Source: Paracraurococcus ruber (lineage in GTDB: Bacteria; Pseudomonadota; Alphaproteobacteria; Acetobacterales; Acetobacteraceae). From it: DNA of 64,000 bases. The position numbers and the translations under genes were made by a program. The first letter of the stretch is position 1. Each line of letters opens with the position of its first letter. This document shows, piece after piece, positions 1 to 10,357 of the stretch. The stretch lies in the NCBI RefSeq assembly GCF_004353985.1, contig NZ_SMOA01000001.1:124001-188000 (forward strand), written 5' to 3'. The notes beneath the pieces are model-generated. The model did no database searches and had not been told where the DNA came from. It was given only the letters and a program-made list of their open reading frames with translations.

Positions 1-1486
<1,486 letters not shown>

Positions 1487-1544
1487 GCGCGACCCCCGCT
1501 GGCCGGCGCGGCCGGGGCCCGGCGCGGTTCGGCAGCCGGGCGGC

Positions 1545-2582
1545 TCATCGCCCGCCCCCCGGCAGCTTGCGCGGGTCGAAGGCATCGCGCACCGCCTCGC
1601 CGACGAAGATCAGCAGCGTCAGCACGCCGCCCAGGACGACGAAGCCGGTGAAGGCAAGCCAGGGCGCCTGCAGGTTGTTCTTGCCCTGCGACAGCAACTC
1701 GCCGAGCGAGGGCGAGCCCGGCGGCAGGCCGAAGCCGAGGAAGTCGAGGGAGGCGAGGACGGTGACCGAGCCCGACAGGATGAAGGGCAGGAAGGTCAGC
1801 GTCGCCACCATGGCGTTCGGCAGGATGTGCCGCGCCATGAGGCGCGTGTCGGAGACGCCGAGCGCCCGCGCGGCGCGGACGTAGTCGAGATTCCGCCCGC
1901 GCAGGAATTCCGCCCGCACCACGCCGATCAGCCCCATCCAGGAGAACAGCAGCAGGAAGCCCAGCAGGGTCCAGAACCCCGGTTCGATGATGCTGGCCAG
2001 GATGATCAGCAGGAACAATTGCGGCATGCCCGACCAGATCTCGATGAAGCGCTGGAAGAGCAGGTCGGTCAGCCCGCCATAGAAGCCCTGCACCGCGCCG
2101 GCGGCGATGCCGATGGCGGATGAGAGGAGGGTGAGCGTGAAGCCGAACAGGACGGAGATGCGGAAGCCGTAGATCACCCGCGCCAGCACGTCGCGCGCCT
2201 GGTCGTCGGTGCCCAGCCAGTTGCGGGCCGAGGGCGGGGAGGGTGCCGGCCGGTCCAGCCCCTTCACCACCGTGTTGTAGGCATAGGGAATGGGGGGCCA
2301 GAGGATCCAGCCCTTCTGCGCCACCTCCTCCACCAGGGCCGGGTCGTGCCAGTCGGCCTCGGTCGGCAGGCCGTCCTCGAGGATGTCGCTCTCGGCATAG
2401 TCCACCAATACCGGCACGTACCAGCGGCCGTTCACCTGCGCGACCAGGGGGCGGTCATTGGCGATGAACTCGGCGAAGAGCGTCACGAGGAACAGCGCCA
2501 GGAAGATCCACAGCGACCAGTACCCGCGGCGATTGGCGCGGAAATTCGCCAGGCGGCGGCGGGTGAGGGGGGAGAGGGTCAT
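1545..2582 (-). CDS. yejE: ABC transporter permease YejE
   Basis: Inner-membrane permease of the YejABEF importer (345 aa). The N-terminus ([15 protein letters not shown]) is followed by a first membrane helix. A long periplasmic insert of about 80 residues then precedes [20 protein letters not shown]; this insert is the feature that separates YejE from DppC/OppC. The permease EAA loop sits at about residues 235-255 ([20 protein letters not shown]). The C-terminus is the usual [10 protein letters not shown]. It lies 130 bp downstream of yejB and 58 bp upstream of yejF, in the order typical of proteobacterial yej operons. Confidence 0.93.
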   Translation of the reverse strand: MTLSPLTRRRLANFRANRRGYWSLWIFLALFLVTLFAEFIANDRPLVAQVNGRWYVPVLVDYAESDILEDGLPTEADWHDPALVEEVAQKGWILWPPIPYAYNTVVKGLDRPAPSPPSARNWLGTDDQARDVLARVIYGFRISVLFGFTLTLLSSAIGIAAGAVQGFYGGLTDLLFQRFIEIWSGMPQLFLLIILASIIEPGFWTLLGFLLLFSWMGLIGVVRAEFLRGRNLDYVRAARALGVSDTRLMARHILPNAMVATLTFLPFILSGSVTVLASLDFLGFGLPPGSPSLGELLSQGKNNLQAPWLAFTGFVVLGGVLTLLIFVGEAVRDAFDPRKLPGGGR

Positions 2583-2593
2583 CGGGGGTGGCC

Positions 2594-2618
2594 TGCAGGG
2601 GGACGCTGTCCCCCTGCA
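2594..2618. repeat. Perfect 11-bp palindromic hairpin between yejB and yejE
   Basis: The arms TGCAGGGGGAC and GTCCCCCTGCA flank a 3-nt loop. It sits in the 130-bp gap between yejB (ends 2713 on the minus strand) and the yejE start (2582). The adjoining sequence to about 2700 is also G/C-run-rich with further short inverted repeats. It is followed by no T-tract and lies inside an operon. An intergenic REP-like palindrome or an mRNA-stabilising/attenuating hairpin is therefore more likely than a full terminator. Confidence 0.55.
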
Positions 2619-2712
2619 CCCCCCGCCGGGGTCCGGGGGGCCGCCCGGCCTCCGGGAGGGAGGGTGCAGGGAGGGCGGAGCCCTTTCTGCGGCAACCCGC
2701 GACCCCTCACCC

Positions 2713-3804
2713 TCACCGCCGCGCCTCGAAGTCGATCCGCGGGTCGACCAGCGTGTAGGTAAAGTCGCCGACGATCTGCATGACCAGGCCGAGCAGGGTG
2801 AAGATGTAGAGCGTGCCGAACATCACGGGGTAGTCGCGCCGGATCGCCGATTCGAAGCCCAGCAGGCCGAGCCCGTCGAGCGAGAAGATGATCTCCACCA
2901 GCAGCGCCCCGGTGAACAGGATGCCGATGAAGGCGCTGGGGAAGCCGGCGATGATCAGCAGCATGGCGTTGCGGAACACATGGCCATACAGCACGCGCGT
3001 CTCGGTCGCGCCCTTGGCCCGCGCGGTCACCGTGTACTGCTTGTGGATCTCGTCGAGGAAGGAGTTCTTGGTCAGCATGGTCAGGGTGGCGAAGCCGCCG
3101 ATGACCAGCGCGATGGTGGGCAGCACCATGTGCCAGGCATAGTCCAGCGCCCGGTCCCAGAAGGGGGCCGCTTCCATCCCGGGGGAGAGCAGGCCGCGCA
3201 ACGGGAACCACTGCAGGAAGCTGCCGCCGGCGAAGACCACCACCAGCATGACGGCGAAGAGGAAGCCGGGAATGGCATAGCCCACCAGCACCACGGCGCT
3301 GGTCCAGAGGTCGAAGCGCGAGCCGTCCCGCACCGCCTTGCGGATGCCGAGCGGGATGGAGACGAGGTAGATGATCAGCGTGGACCAGAGGCCGAGGGAG
3401 ATGGAGACCGGCATCTTCTCGACGATCAGCTCCACCACCGGCTTGTCGCGGAAGAGGCTGCGGCCGAGGTCGAAGCGGGCATAGCCGGCCAGCATCTCCC
3501 CCAGGCGGGTGTACCAGGGCTTGTCGAAGCCGAAGGCGCGCTCGATCTCGGCCACCACGGCGGGGTCCAGGCCGCGGGCGCCGCGGTAGCGGCTGCCTTC
3601 GCCGCCGGTGTTCTGCGGCGCCCTTGTCTCGCCCTGCTCGCCCGAGAGGCGCCCGAGCGTGCTGCCGCCCTCGCCCTTCAGCTCGGCCAGCATCTGCTCC
3701 ACCGGGCCGCCGGGGGCGAATTGCACCACGGCGAAATTGATGAGGATGATGCCGAGCAGCGTCGGCACCACCAGCGCCAGGCGACGGAGGAGATAGGCGC
3801 CCAC
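2713..3804 (-). CDS. yejB: ABC transporter permease YejB
   Basis: Inner-membrane permease (363 aa), partner of YejE. It starts [19 protein letters not shown], the classic B-type permease opening, then [10 protein letters not shown] roughly 50-residue soluble insert rich in Gly/Glu (about residues 42-80) precedes the conserved [10 protein letters not shown] segment. The insert is characteristic of YejB and absent from DppB. The EAA loop ([20 protein letters not shown]) is near residues 260-280. The C-terminus [14 protein letters not shown] is typical. It follows yejA by 75 bp in the same transcription unit. Confidence 0.93.
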   Translation of the reverse strand: MGAYLLRRLALVVPTLLGIILINFAVVQFAPGGPVEQMLAELKGEGGSTLGRLSGEQGETRAPQNTGGEGSRYRGARGLDPAVVAEIERAFGFDKPWYTRLGEMLAGYARFDLGRSLFRDKPVVELIVEKMPVSISLGLWSTLIIYLVSIPLGIRKAVRDGSRFDLWTSAVVLVGYAIPGFLFAVMLVVVFAGGSFLQWFPLRGLLSPGMEAAPFWDRALDYAWHMVLPTIALVIGGFATLTMLTKNSFLDEIHKQYTVTARAKGATETRVLYGHVFRNAMLLIIAGFPSAFIGILFTGALLVEIIFSLDGLGLLGFESAIRRDYPVMFGTLYIFTLLGLVMQIVGDFTYTLVDPRIDFEARR

Positions 3805-3856
3805 GCTACCGGCGCCCGATGTGGTCGATCGGTCGCCCGACGATCACCAGGCCAGG

Positions 3857-3874
3857 GCCCGCCTGCGGGCAGGC
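3857..3874. repeat. Overlapping inverted repeats in the yejA-yejB gap
   Basis: Two mutually exclusive 6-bp stems share bases just after the yejA stop: GCCCGC with GCGGGC (3857-3870) and GCCTGC with GCAGGC (3861-3874). The location inside the operon suggests a transcript hairpin that stabilises the yejA message, which is often needed in excess. There is no T-run, so it is not called a terminator. Confidence 0.3.
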
Positions 3875-3879
3875 AGGGA

Positions 3880-5778
3880 TCATGGCCTGGTGGGCTGCGC
3901 CGGCTGCTGCGCCTCGCGCTTCGCCTGTTCCACGGCGCCGACGCGGTCCGGCACCACCCACCAGCTGTCGAGCGCCAGGGCGTATTTCGGGTTGCGGGCC
4001 GGCCGGCCCAGCTTGTCCCAGTAGGCCACCCGGAAGGTGCGGCTGTGCCAGTTGGGGATCAGGTAGTCGTTCCAAAGAAGCACGCGGTCCAACGCCCGGG
4101 TGCGGGCCACCAGCTCCTCCCGGTCCGGCGCGGCGATCACCATCTCGACCAGCTCGTCCACCACCGGGTCGCAGATGCCGGCGATGTTCTGGCTGCCCTG
4201 CTCCTGCGCCTTGGCGCAGGTGAAGTAGTCGCGTTGCTCGTTGCCGGGCGACAGGCTCTGGCCGATGACATCCACCGTCACGTCGTAGTCGAAGGCGTCC
4301 AGCCGCACCTGGTACTGCGCCGGGTCCACCGTGCGCACCCGCGGCTCCATCCCCAGGCGCTGCAGCGTCTGCACATAGGGCAGGGCTATGCGCTCGAAGC
4401 TCGGGCCGTTCAGCAGGATCTCGAAGGCGAAGCCCTCGCCCTTCGCATTCACCAGCTTGCGGTCGCGGACCGTCCAGCCGGCCTGGCGCAGCAGGTCCAG
4501 CCCGCGGCGCAGCCCTTCGCGGTTGTTGCCGCTGCCGTCGGTGACCGGCAGCTTGTATTCCTCGGCGAACAGCCGGTCCGGCACCTTGCCGCGGTACTTC
4601 TGCAGGATCTCCAGCTCCCGCCCCTGCGGCACGCCGCCCGACGCCAGTTCCGAGTTGGAGAAGTAGGAGGTGGTGCGCGCGTAGCTGCCGTAGAACAGGT
4701 TGGCGTTCATCCATTCGAAGTCGAAGACCTCGATCAGCGCGCGGCGCACCCGCGCATCCTGGAACAGCGGCCGGCGCAGGTTCATGGCGAAGCCCTGCAT
4801 CCCGGTCGGCAACTCGTGGCGGATCTCGTCGCGCTTCACCAGGCCGCGGCGGACGGCGGGGAAGTCGTAGGCGGTGGCCCAGTCCTTCGCCACGTTCTCC
4901 GTGCGGAAGTCGATCTGCCCGGCCTTGAATGCTTCCAGCGCCACCGTGTTGTCGCGGAAATACTCGTAGCGCATGGTGTCGAAATTGGCCGTGCCCTTCG
5001 CCGTCGGCAGGTCGCGCGCCCAATATCCATCCACCCGGCGATAGACCAGGCTGCGCCCGGCCTCGAATCGCTCGATCCGGTAGGGGCCGGACCCCAGCGG
5101 GATGTCGAGCATCGGCCGGGTGAAGTCCCGCGTTTCCCAGAAATGCTTCGGCAGCACCGGCATCTGGCCGAGGATGAGGGCGAGTTCGCGGTTCTCGTTC
5201 GTCTTGAAGCGGAAGACCACGCGGCGGGCGCCTTCCGCCGTCACGCTCGCCACATCGCCCCAATAGGCACGGTAGAAGGGGCGGCCGCTGCTGCGCAGCG
5301 TGTTGAAGGTCCAGACCACGTCCTCGGCCGAGACCGGCCGGCCGTCATGCCACTTCGCCTCGGGCCGGATCTCGAAGGTCACGCCCAGGCGGTCGGGCGG
5401 CACCTCGATCATCCCGGCCAGGTGGCAGTATTCCGTGCTGGCCTCGTCCGCGCTTTCCTTCAGCAGCGTGTCGTAGAGATTGCCCATGCCGACCGCCGGC
5501 GTGCCGCGCAGGATGTACTGGTTGAAGCTGTCGAAGCTGCCCAGCGCGGTCAGCGCGATCTCGCCGCCCTTCGGGGCATTCGGGTTCACCCAGGGCCAGT
5601 GCTGGAAATCCGCCGGCAGCGCCGGCTCCCCCAGCAGGGACAGCGCATGGGTGCGGATGGTGCCGTCCGGCCCGGGCTGGCCGGCGGCGGTTGCCGCCCC
5701 GGCCTGGCGTGCCGGCAGCAGGGCGGGAAGGGCGAAGCCCAGGGACGCGGTGCTGGCGATGAGGGCGCGGCGGTTCAT
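3880..5778 (-). CDS. yejA: Periplasmic oligopeptide-binding protein YejA (SBP family 5)
   Basis: Solute-binding protein (632 aa) delivering peptides to YejBE. Start at 5778: MNRRALIASTASLGFALPAL followed by AGA-A is an export signal with an RR pair, possibly Tat. The mature part starts after about residue 28. Family marks are DGTIRTHALSLLGEPALP, the YejA-specific LPADFQHWPWVNPNAPKGG, then the SBP-5 block VTFEIRPEAKWHDGRPVSAEDV and the late domain NIAGICDPVVDELVEM. The open frame continues upstream to 5979, but that part reads as non-coding Pro/Arg-rich sequence with no signal peptide. It is the first gene of the yejABEF unit. Confidence 0.92.
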   Translation of the reverse strand: MNRRALIASTASLGFALPALLPARQAGAATAAGQPGPDGTIRTHALSLLGEPALPADFQHWPWVNPNAPKGGEIALTALGSFDSFNQYILRGTPAVGMGNLYDTLLKESADEASTEYCHLAGMIEVPPDRLGVTFEIRPEAKWHDGRPVSAEDVVWTFNTLRSSGRPFYRAYWGDVASVTAEGARRVVFRFKTNENRELALILGQMPVLPKHFWETRDFTRPMLDIPLGSGPYRIERFEAGRSLVYRRVDGYWARDLPTAKGTANFDTMRYEYFRDNTVALEAFKAGQIDFRTENVAKDWATAYDFPAVRRGLVKRDEIRHELPTGMQGFAMNLRRPLFQDARVRRALIEVFDFEWMNANLFYGSYARTTSYFSNSELASGGVPQGRELEILQKYRGKVPDRLFAEEYKLPVTDGSGNNREGLRRGLDLLRQAGWTVRDRKLVNAKGEGFAFEILLNGPSFERIALPYVQTLQRLGMEPRVRTVDPAQYQVRLDAFDYDVTVDVIGQSLSPGNEQRDYFTCAKAQEQGSQNIAGICDPVVDELVEMVIAAPDREELVARTRALDRVLLWNDYLIPNWHSRTFRVAYWDKLGRPARNPKYALALDSWWVVPDRVGAVEQAKREAQQPAQPTRP

Positions 5779-5890
5779 GGCGGGGAAGGATGGGGGTTCG
5801 GCCCCGTCGCGGCAACCGCCGGCGGGGGCGGATCGCTCGCCCGCCGGTCCGCCGCCGCTGTCGGGCGGCGCGGCGGGGGTCCGCGGGGGG

Positions 5891-5905
5891 GGGGGCGACG
5901 CCCCC
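5891..5905 (-). terminator. GC hairpin just after hisN, beside an 11-G run
   Basis: GGGGGCG and CGCCCCC pair around a single central base, 6 bp past the hisN stop. They abut a run of 11 consecutive G (5885-5895). It is a plausible hisN terminator or processing hairpin separating hisN from yejA, but there is no T-tract. The homopolymer is also a likely sequencing-error site. Confidence 0.4.
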
Positions 5906-5911
5906 GGCGCC

Positions 5912-6697
5912 TCAGCCCTGCAGCAGGCCCACCGCCTCTCCCAGCAGAGCCGGGTCGCCCACCGCCAGGACCCGTCCATCGCTCTCCAGCGTCAGGGGCT
6001 CGCCCGCCCAGCCCGTCATCCGGCCGCCGGCGCCCTCCACCACCGGCACCAGCGCTGCCCAGTCCCAGGGCTTCATGGTGCATTCCGCCACCACATCCAC
6101 CAGCCCGAGGGCCAGCAGCCCATAGGCGTAGCAGTCGCCGCCCCAGGTCACGCGCCGCGCCGCGCCGCGCAGCCGCTCGAAGCCCGGGCGGTCCGCCGGC
6201 TCGAACATGTCGGGGCTGGTGCAGGACAGCTCGGCTTCGGCCAGCCGGGCGCAGGGCCGGCAGCCCGGCGCGCCGCCGAGCGGGGAGCGGAAGCGCGTCT
6301 TCTCCCCCGCCACGCCGATCCAGCGTTCCCCGATGCCGGGCTGGTCGATCAGGCCCAGCACCGGCCGGCCGCGATGCAGCAGGCTGATCAGCGTGCCGAA
6401 CAGCGGCCGTCCGGTGACGAAGGCGCGGGTACCGTCGATCGGGTCGAGCACCCAGAGCCATTCGGCCTCCGCCCGCTCCGGCCCGAATTCCTCGCCCCAG
6501 ATCCCGTGGTCCGGGAAGCGTTCCCGCACTAGGGCGCGGATGGCCAGTTCGGCGTTGCGGTCGGCTTCGGTCACCGGGCTGGCATCGCCCTTCGCCTCCA
6601 CCAGCAGGGCGGAGCGGAAGAGCGGCCGGATCACCCGCCCGGCGGCCTCGGCCGCGTCCTCCGCCGCCTGGATGAAGGCCTGGTCGATGCTGCTCAT
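5912..6697 (-). CDS. hisN: Histidinol-phosphatase, inositol monophosphatase family
   Basis: Mg-dependent phosphatase (261 aa) predicted to dephosphorylate L-histidinol phosphate in histidine biosynthesis, cytosolic. IMPase motifs are present: the metal-site Glu in GIWGEEFG, then LDPIDGTRAFVTGRPLFGTL (DPIDGT metal site; the RAF-GRPLFGTL continuation is the HisN-type variant) and the distal WDWAALVPVVEGAGG. The start at 6697 (MSSIDQAFIQAAEDAAEAAG) fits the family N-terminus. The open frame running on to 7663 is antisense to pheA. A generic inositol phosphatase is the alternative. It is transcribed divergently from pheA. Confidence 0.88.
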   Translation of the reverse strand: MSSIDQAFIQAAEDAAEAAGRVIRPLFRSALLVEAKGDASPVTEADRNAELAIRALVRERFPDHGIWGEEFGPERAEAEWLWVLDPIDGTRAFVTGRPLFGTLISLLHRGRPVLGLIDQPGIGERWIGVAGEKTRFRSPLGGAPGCRPCARLAEAELSCTSPDMFEPADRPGFERLRGAARRVTWGGDCYAYGLLALGLVDVVAECTMKPWDWAALVPVVEGAGGRMTGWAGEPLTLESDGRVLAVGDPALLGEAVGLLQG

Positions 6698-6826
6698 GCC
6701 CGCTGCCTCGCTGCTCCGCCCGCCCTGCCCCGGTGCGGGCAGCCCCGGGCGTGCGGGCGGCGCCCCTTTGCACCGCCGGGTGAGGCCGCTTAGAAGCCGC
6801 CGACCATCCTGTCCATGGCGGGCCGC

Positions 6827-7675
6827 ATGACCGATATGATCGCCTTCCAGGGCCTGCCCGGGGCCTATTCCGACCTGGCCTGCCGTGCCGCCTATCCGGG
6901 CTGGCGGACCCTGCCCTGCCCTAGCTTCGAGGCGGCGATGGACGCCGTCCGCGCCGGCCAGGCGCGCCTCGCCATGCTGCCCTGCGAGAACTCCCTGGCC
7001 GGCCGGGTGCCCGACATCCATCGCCTGCTGCCGGAAAGCGGCCTTTCGGTCGTCGGCGAGCATTTCGAGCGGGTGGAGCACTGCCTGCTGGCGCCCAAGG
7101 GCGCCACCCTGGCCACCCTCCGCCGCGCCCATAGCCATCCGGTCGCGCTCGGCCAGGTGCGGAACATCCTGAAGGAACTCGGCCTTGCGGCGGTGATCGA
7201 GGCCGACACCGCCGGTGCCGCGGCGCTGATCGCCGAGCGGGGCGGGGTGGAGGACGCCGCCATCGCCAGCGCCCTGGCGGCCGAGACCTATGGGCTTGAG
7301 ATCCTCCGCCGCAACGTCGAGGATGCGGCGCACAACACCACGCGCTTCTATGTCTGCGCCCTGGACCCGGCTTGGCCGCCGGCCGCGACGCCGGATTGCG
7401 TGACCACTTTCGTCTTCCGCGTCCGCAACATCCCGGCCGCGCTCTACAAGGCGCTGGGCGGCTTCGCCACCAACGGCGTGAACATGACCAAGCTGGAAAG
7501 CTACATGCTGGATGGCGAGTTCACCGCCACCCAGTTCCTGGCCGATGTGGATGGCCACCCGCACCACCCGCCGGTGCAGCGGGCGCTGGAGGAGCTGGCC
7601 TATTTCTCGCGCGAGCTGAAGGTGCTGGGCACCTACCGCGCGCATCGCCACCGGCTGGACCACGCCGGGCGGTAG
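6827..7675 (+). CDS. pheA: Prephenate dehydratase
   Basis: Converts prephenate to phenylpyruvate for phenylalanine synthesis. The catalytic domain runs from IAFQGLPGAYSDLA through LPCENSLAGRV to the TTRFYV motif (DAAHNTTRFYVCA, about residues 165-175). It is followed by a C-terminal ACT regulatory domain (TTFVFRVRNIPAALYKAL, then NMTKLESYM for phenylalanine binding). It is monofunctional, with no chorismate mutase domain. The start is uncertain: ATGs at 6815, 6827 and 6836 all lie in frame and none has a good Shine-Dalgarno; 6827 gives MTDMIAFQG, closest to family starts. Its 3' end faces the end of the leftward 14-gene unit, 45 bp away. Confidence 0.95.
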   Translation: MTDMIAFQGLPGAYSDLACRAAYPGWRTLPCPSFEAAMDAVRAGQARLAMLPCENSLAGRVPDIHRLLPESGLSVVGEHFERVEHCLLAPKGATLATLRRAHSHPVALGQVRNILKELGLAAVIEADTAGAAALIAERGGVEDAAIASALAAETYGLEILRRNVEDAAHNTTRFYVCALDPAWPPAATPDCVTTFVFRVRNIPAALYKALGGFATNGVNMTKLESYMLDGEFTATQFLADVDGHPHHPPVQRALEELAYFSRELKVLGTYRAHRHRLDHAGR

Positions 7676-7720
7676 GCTGGGGCGCGGCGCGCGGACGGGC
7701 TTTCCCTGCCGTCACCGCCG

Positions 7721-9106
7721 CTATCCCGCGACCCTCTCCATCGCCGTGATGGGGATGGGCTTCACCGGTGGCTGGCCGCGCAGCCGGCCGACCTCCGCCA
7801 CCGTGCACCCCAGGGCGGCGGCCAGCACCTCCGCCCCCGCCGGGCCGCAGACGCGACCCTGGCAGCGGCCCATGCCGACGCGGCTATAGGCCTTGGCGCG
7901 GTTCACCTCCGGCGCCGGCACCAGGGCGCTTTCCTCCGCCGCGGCCGCGCGCAACTCGCCGGCGGTGATCGCCTCGCAGCGGCAAAGGATGGTGTCGTCC
8001 GCCAGCCCGGCGGCGAGGGCGGAGGGGAAGGGGAAGGCGCGGTCCAGCGCGGCGCGGAAGCGGGCCTGCCGCCGCAGCGCCCGGTCGAGATGCGTGACCA
8101 GCGCCGCATCCACGCCCTGCCCGGCATCCTCCAGCAGCGCCAGCGCGGCCCGGGCGCCGGCGATTTCCGCCACTTCGGCCCCGGCGATCCCGGCGCCGTC
8201 GCCCGCCAGGTAGATCCCCGGCACCGGCGCGCGCCCCGCCGCGTCGCGCCGCGGCACCCAGTTGTGCTGCAGCGCGTCGAAGTCGAAGGGCAGCCCGGCC
8301 AGGTCGGCCAGCTGCGCTTCCGGCTTCAGGCCCCAGCCCATCGCCACCGCGTCGCATTGCGTGGCCCGATCCCGCCCGGCCGAGTCACGCCAGCGCAGCC
8401 CGGTCACGCCATCCGCATCGCCCTCGATCGCCAGCGGCACGATCCCTTCCGTGACCGGCAGCCGGCGGGCGCGCAGCCACGCGGTGTAGTACAGCCCCGT
8501 GGCCAGCGTGGCGGGCGCATGCCACAGGCCCGGCGCGGCGGCGAGCTTGCCGGCGAAGCGCGTGGTGTCCAGCACCGCCGCAACCTCCACCCCCGCCCTG
8601 GCATACTGGTAGGCCGCCAGCCAGAGCAGCGGCCCGGTGCCGAGGAAGGCGACGCGCCGGCCGATGGCGCAGCCCTGCGCCTTCAGCGCGATCTGCGCCG
8701 CGCCCAAGGTCGCCGCCCCCGGCCGCGTCCAGCCCGGCAGCGGGATGACGCGGTCCATCGCGCCGGTGCAGAGCAGCAGCGCGTCGTAGCCGATTTCCTG
8801 CTGCGCCCCGTCCTGCATGGCGTAGAGCCGCCGTGCCTGCGGCCGGATGTGCCAGGCCAGCGTTCCCGGCCGCCAATCCGTGCGGGGCGCCAGGGCATCG
8901 AATGTCGCATGCAGCGCCGCGGCGCGAGTCGCCTCGAACCCGTACAGCGCGCGGGCGTCGCGGCGGAAGCCGGCGGGCGGGCGCTGGTAGATGCGGCCGC
9001 CGCCATCCGCCGCTTCGTCCAGCCAGGTGGGCGACAACCCGGAGCGCACCAGCTGCTCCACCGCCCGCACGCCGGCCGGGCCGGCGCCGACCACCACGAC
9101 CTTCAT
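7721..9106 (-). CDS. FAD/NAD(P)-binding oxidoreductase with C-terminal BFD-type [2Fe-2S] domain (opine oxidase A / HcnB-like)
   Basis: Electron-transfer flavoprotein subunit (461 aa). N-terminal FAD fold VVVGAGPAGVRAVEQL; second dinucleotide fold RRVAFLGTGPLLW near residue 170; FAD-closing segment GIYLAGDGAGIAGAEVAEI near 310. The C-terminal cysteines are CRCE at about 385 and GMGRCQGRVCGP at about 425, a BFD-like iron-sulfur site. This is the layout of the A subunit of octopine/nopaline oxidases, HcnB and hydroxyproline dehydrogenase complexes, which oxidise the C-N bond of secondary amino acids together with a DAO-type subunit. The [2Fe-2S] subunit overlaps it by 4 bp. The likely DAO partner is 13 kb upstream in the same unit (22696-23838). 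Confidence 0.85.
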   Translation of the reverse strand: MKVVVVGAGPAGVRAVEQLVRSGLSPTWLDEAADGGGRIYQRPPAGFRRDARALYGFEATRAAALHATFDALAPRTDWRPGTLAWHIRPQARRLYAMQDGAQQEIGYDALLLCTGAMDRVIPLPGWTRPGAATLGAAQIALKAQGCAIGRRVAFLGTGPLLWLAAYQYARAGVEVAAVLDTTRFAGKLAAAPGLWHAPATLATGLYYTAWLRARRLPVTEGIVPLAIEGDADGVTGLRWRDSAGRDRATQCDAVAMGWGLKPEAQLADLAGLPFDFDALQHNWVPRRDAAGRAPVPGIYLAGDGAGIAGAEVAEIAGARAALALLEDAGQGVDAALVTHLDRALRRQARFRAALDRAFPFPSALAAGLADDTILCRCEAITAGELRAAAAEESALVPAPEVNRAKAYSRVGMGRCQGRVCGPAGAEVLAAALGCTVAEVGRLRGQPPVKPIPITAMERVAG

Positions 9107-9378
9107 CCGCGCCGCACCTCCATGCCGGGCGCCAGCAGCGTGCCGCAGGCGCGGCGGCGGCCCAGGCCTTCCACAGTCACCCAGCAGTCCTGGCAGGCGC
9201 CCATGAGGCAGAAGCCGGCGCGGTTGCCGTCGCCGAACTCGCTGCGCCGCAGCCAGCCGCCGCCGGCGGCGAGGATGGCGGTCAGCAGCGTGTCGCCCTG
9301 GCGCGCCGTCATCTCCGCCCCATCCAGGCGGAAGCGGATCTCCGGCCGGTCCTGGTCCAGCAGGCGGTGCAGCCTCAC
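9103..9378 (-). CDS. Small [2Fe-2S] ferredoxin-fold subunit (HcnA / opine oxidase-type)
   Basis: A 91-aa protein with a plant-type ferredoxin core: FCLMGACQDCWVTVEG gives Cys-x4-Cys-x2-Cys, and the fourth Cys lies in RRRACGT. It matches the small iron-sulfur subunit (Fer2_4 type) of multi-subunit amino acid dehydrogenases, passing electrons between the DAO subunit and the FAD/BFD subunit. The GTG start at 9378 is chosen because AGGAAGG lies just upstream and the product then starts MRLHRLLDQDRPEIRF, the normal family opening. The frame upstream of it lies inside the preceding ATPase gene. It overlaps the next gene by 4 bp. Confidence 0.82.
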   Translation of the reverse strand: MRLHRLLDQDRPEIRFRLDGAEMTARQGDTLLTAILAAGGGWLRRSEFGDGNRAGFCLMGACQDCWVTVEGLGRRRACGTLLAPGMEVRRG

Positions 9379-9394
9379 GGTCCTTCCTTTCGCA

Positions 9395-10357
9395 TCATGC
9401 GGCCTCCGCGGCACGCAGGCAGGCGACGCGATGCGCCGCACCGACGGGCTGCAGCGCCGGCACCGCCGCCGCACAATCCGCCGCTGCCTGTGGGCAGCGC
9501 GTGCGGAAGACGCAGCCGGAGGGCGGGTTGGCGGGGCTGGGCGGCTCCCCCGGCAGCGGGATGCGCGGCAGGCGCCGGCGCGGGTCCAGCCGCGGCGTGG
9601 CCGACAGCAGCGCCCGGGTGTAGGGATGCGCCGGCGCGCGGAACACCGCTTCGGCCGGGCCTTCCTCCATCACCCGGCCCAGATACAGCACCACCACCCG
9701 GTCGCAGAGCTGCCGCACCACCGGCAGGTCATGGCTGATGAACAGCAGGGCGAGGCCGAGCTGCCGCCGCAGATCGGCCAGAAGGGCCATGACCTGCGCC
9801 TGGATCGAGACGTCGAGGGCGCTGACCGGCTCATCCGCCACCAGGAATTCCGGGCCGGTGGCGAGCGCCCGGGCAATGCCGATGCGCTGCCGCTGGCCGC
9901 CAGAGAATTCATGCGGAAAGCGGACGGCATGCGCCGGGTCCAGCCCGACCTGGGCCAGCAGCGCCGCCAGCCTGTCGCCCCGCTCGGCCGGCGGCATCAG
10001 GCCATGGATGGCGATGCCATCCAAGATCTGCGGCCCGACGCGCCGGCGCGGATCGAGGCTGCCGAAGGGGTCCTGGAAGACGATCTGCATGCGTTGCCGC
10101 AGCCGCCGCCATTCCGCGCGCGAGGCCGCGCCGACATCCTGCCCGTCGAAGCGCACCGTGCCGGCGGAGGGCGGCAGCAGCCCGAGCAGCAGCCGCCCGA
10201 GCGTGCTCTTGCCCGATCCGGACTCGCCCACCACGCCCAGCGCCTCGCCACGCGCCACGGTCAGGTCCACGCCGCGCAGCGCCTGAACCGGCGGGCGGTG
10301 CAGCCAGCCGCCACCGAAGCTCCTCGCGAGCCCTTGGGCCTGCACGAGCGCGGTCAT
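9395..10357 (-). CDS. Peptide/nickel-type ABC transporter ATP-binding protein (DppF-like)
   Basis: ATPase (320 aa) of the second importer in the leftward unit. GESGSGKST (Walker A, about residue 45), [35 protein letters not shown] signature, VADEPVSALD (Walker B) and the ISHDL H-loop are all intact. The C-terminal oligopeptide/dipeptide extension carries the cysteine-containing CVFRTRCPQAAADC motif of DppF/OppF proteins. It overlaps the permease-ATPase fusion gene by 4 bp. It pairs with that fusion's ATPase half to make the heterodimeric motor. Confidence 0.93.
   Translation of the reverse strand: MTALVQAQGLARSFGGGWLHRPPVQALRGVDLTVARGEALGVVGESGSGKSTLGRLLLGLLPPSAGTVRFDGQDVGAASRAEWRRLRQRMQIVFQDPFGSLDPRRRVGPQILDGIAIHGLMPPAERGDRLAALLAQVGLDPAHAVRFPHEFSGGQRQRIGIARALATGPEFLVADEPVSALDVSIQAQVMALLADLRRQLGLALLFISHDLPVVRQLCDRVVVLYLGRVMEEGPAEAVFRAPAHPYTRALLSATPRLDPRRRLPRIPLPGEPPSPANPPSGCVFRTRCPQAAADCAAAVPALQPVGAAHRVACLRAAEAA

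Noticed and set aside
5779-5979. N-terminal extension of YejA
   Set aside because: It removes the export signal from the N-terminus and reads through the hisN-yejA intergenic hairpins.
2458-6387. A 1309-codon open frame on the plus strand antisense to the yej operon
   Set aside because: Composition is Gln/Arg/His/Ala-rich without domains, membrane helices or a ribosome site. It mirrors yejE, yejB, yejA and hisN, which are clear genes. Long antisense frames are expected at this GC content.
6698-7663. N-terminal extension of the HisN frame by over 300 residues
   Set aside because: It is antisense to pheA, which has unambiguous dehydratase and ACT motifs; HisN proteins start at about the chosen ATG.
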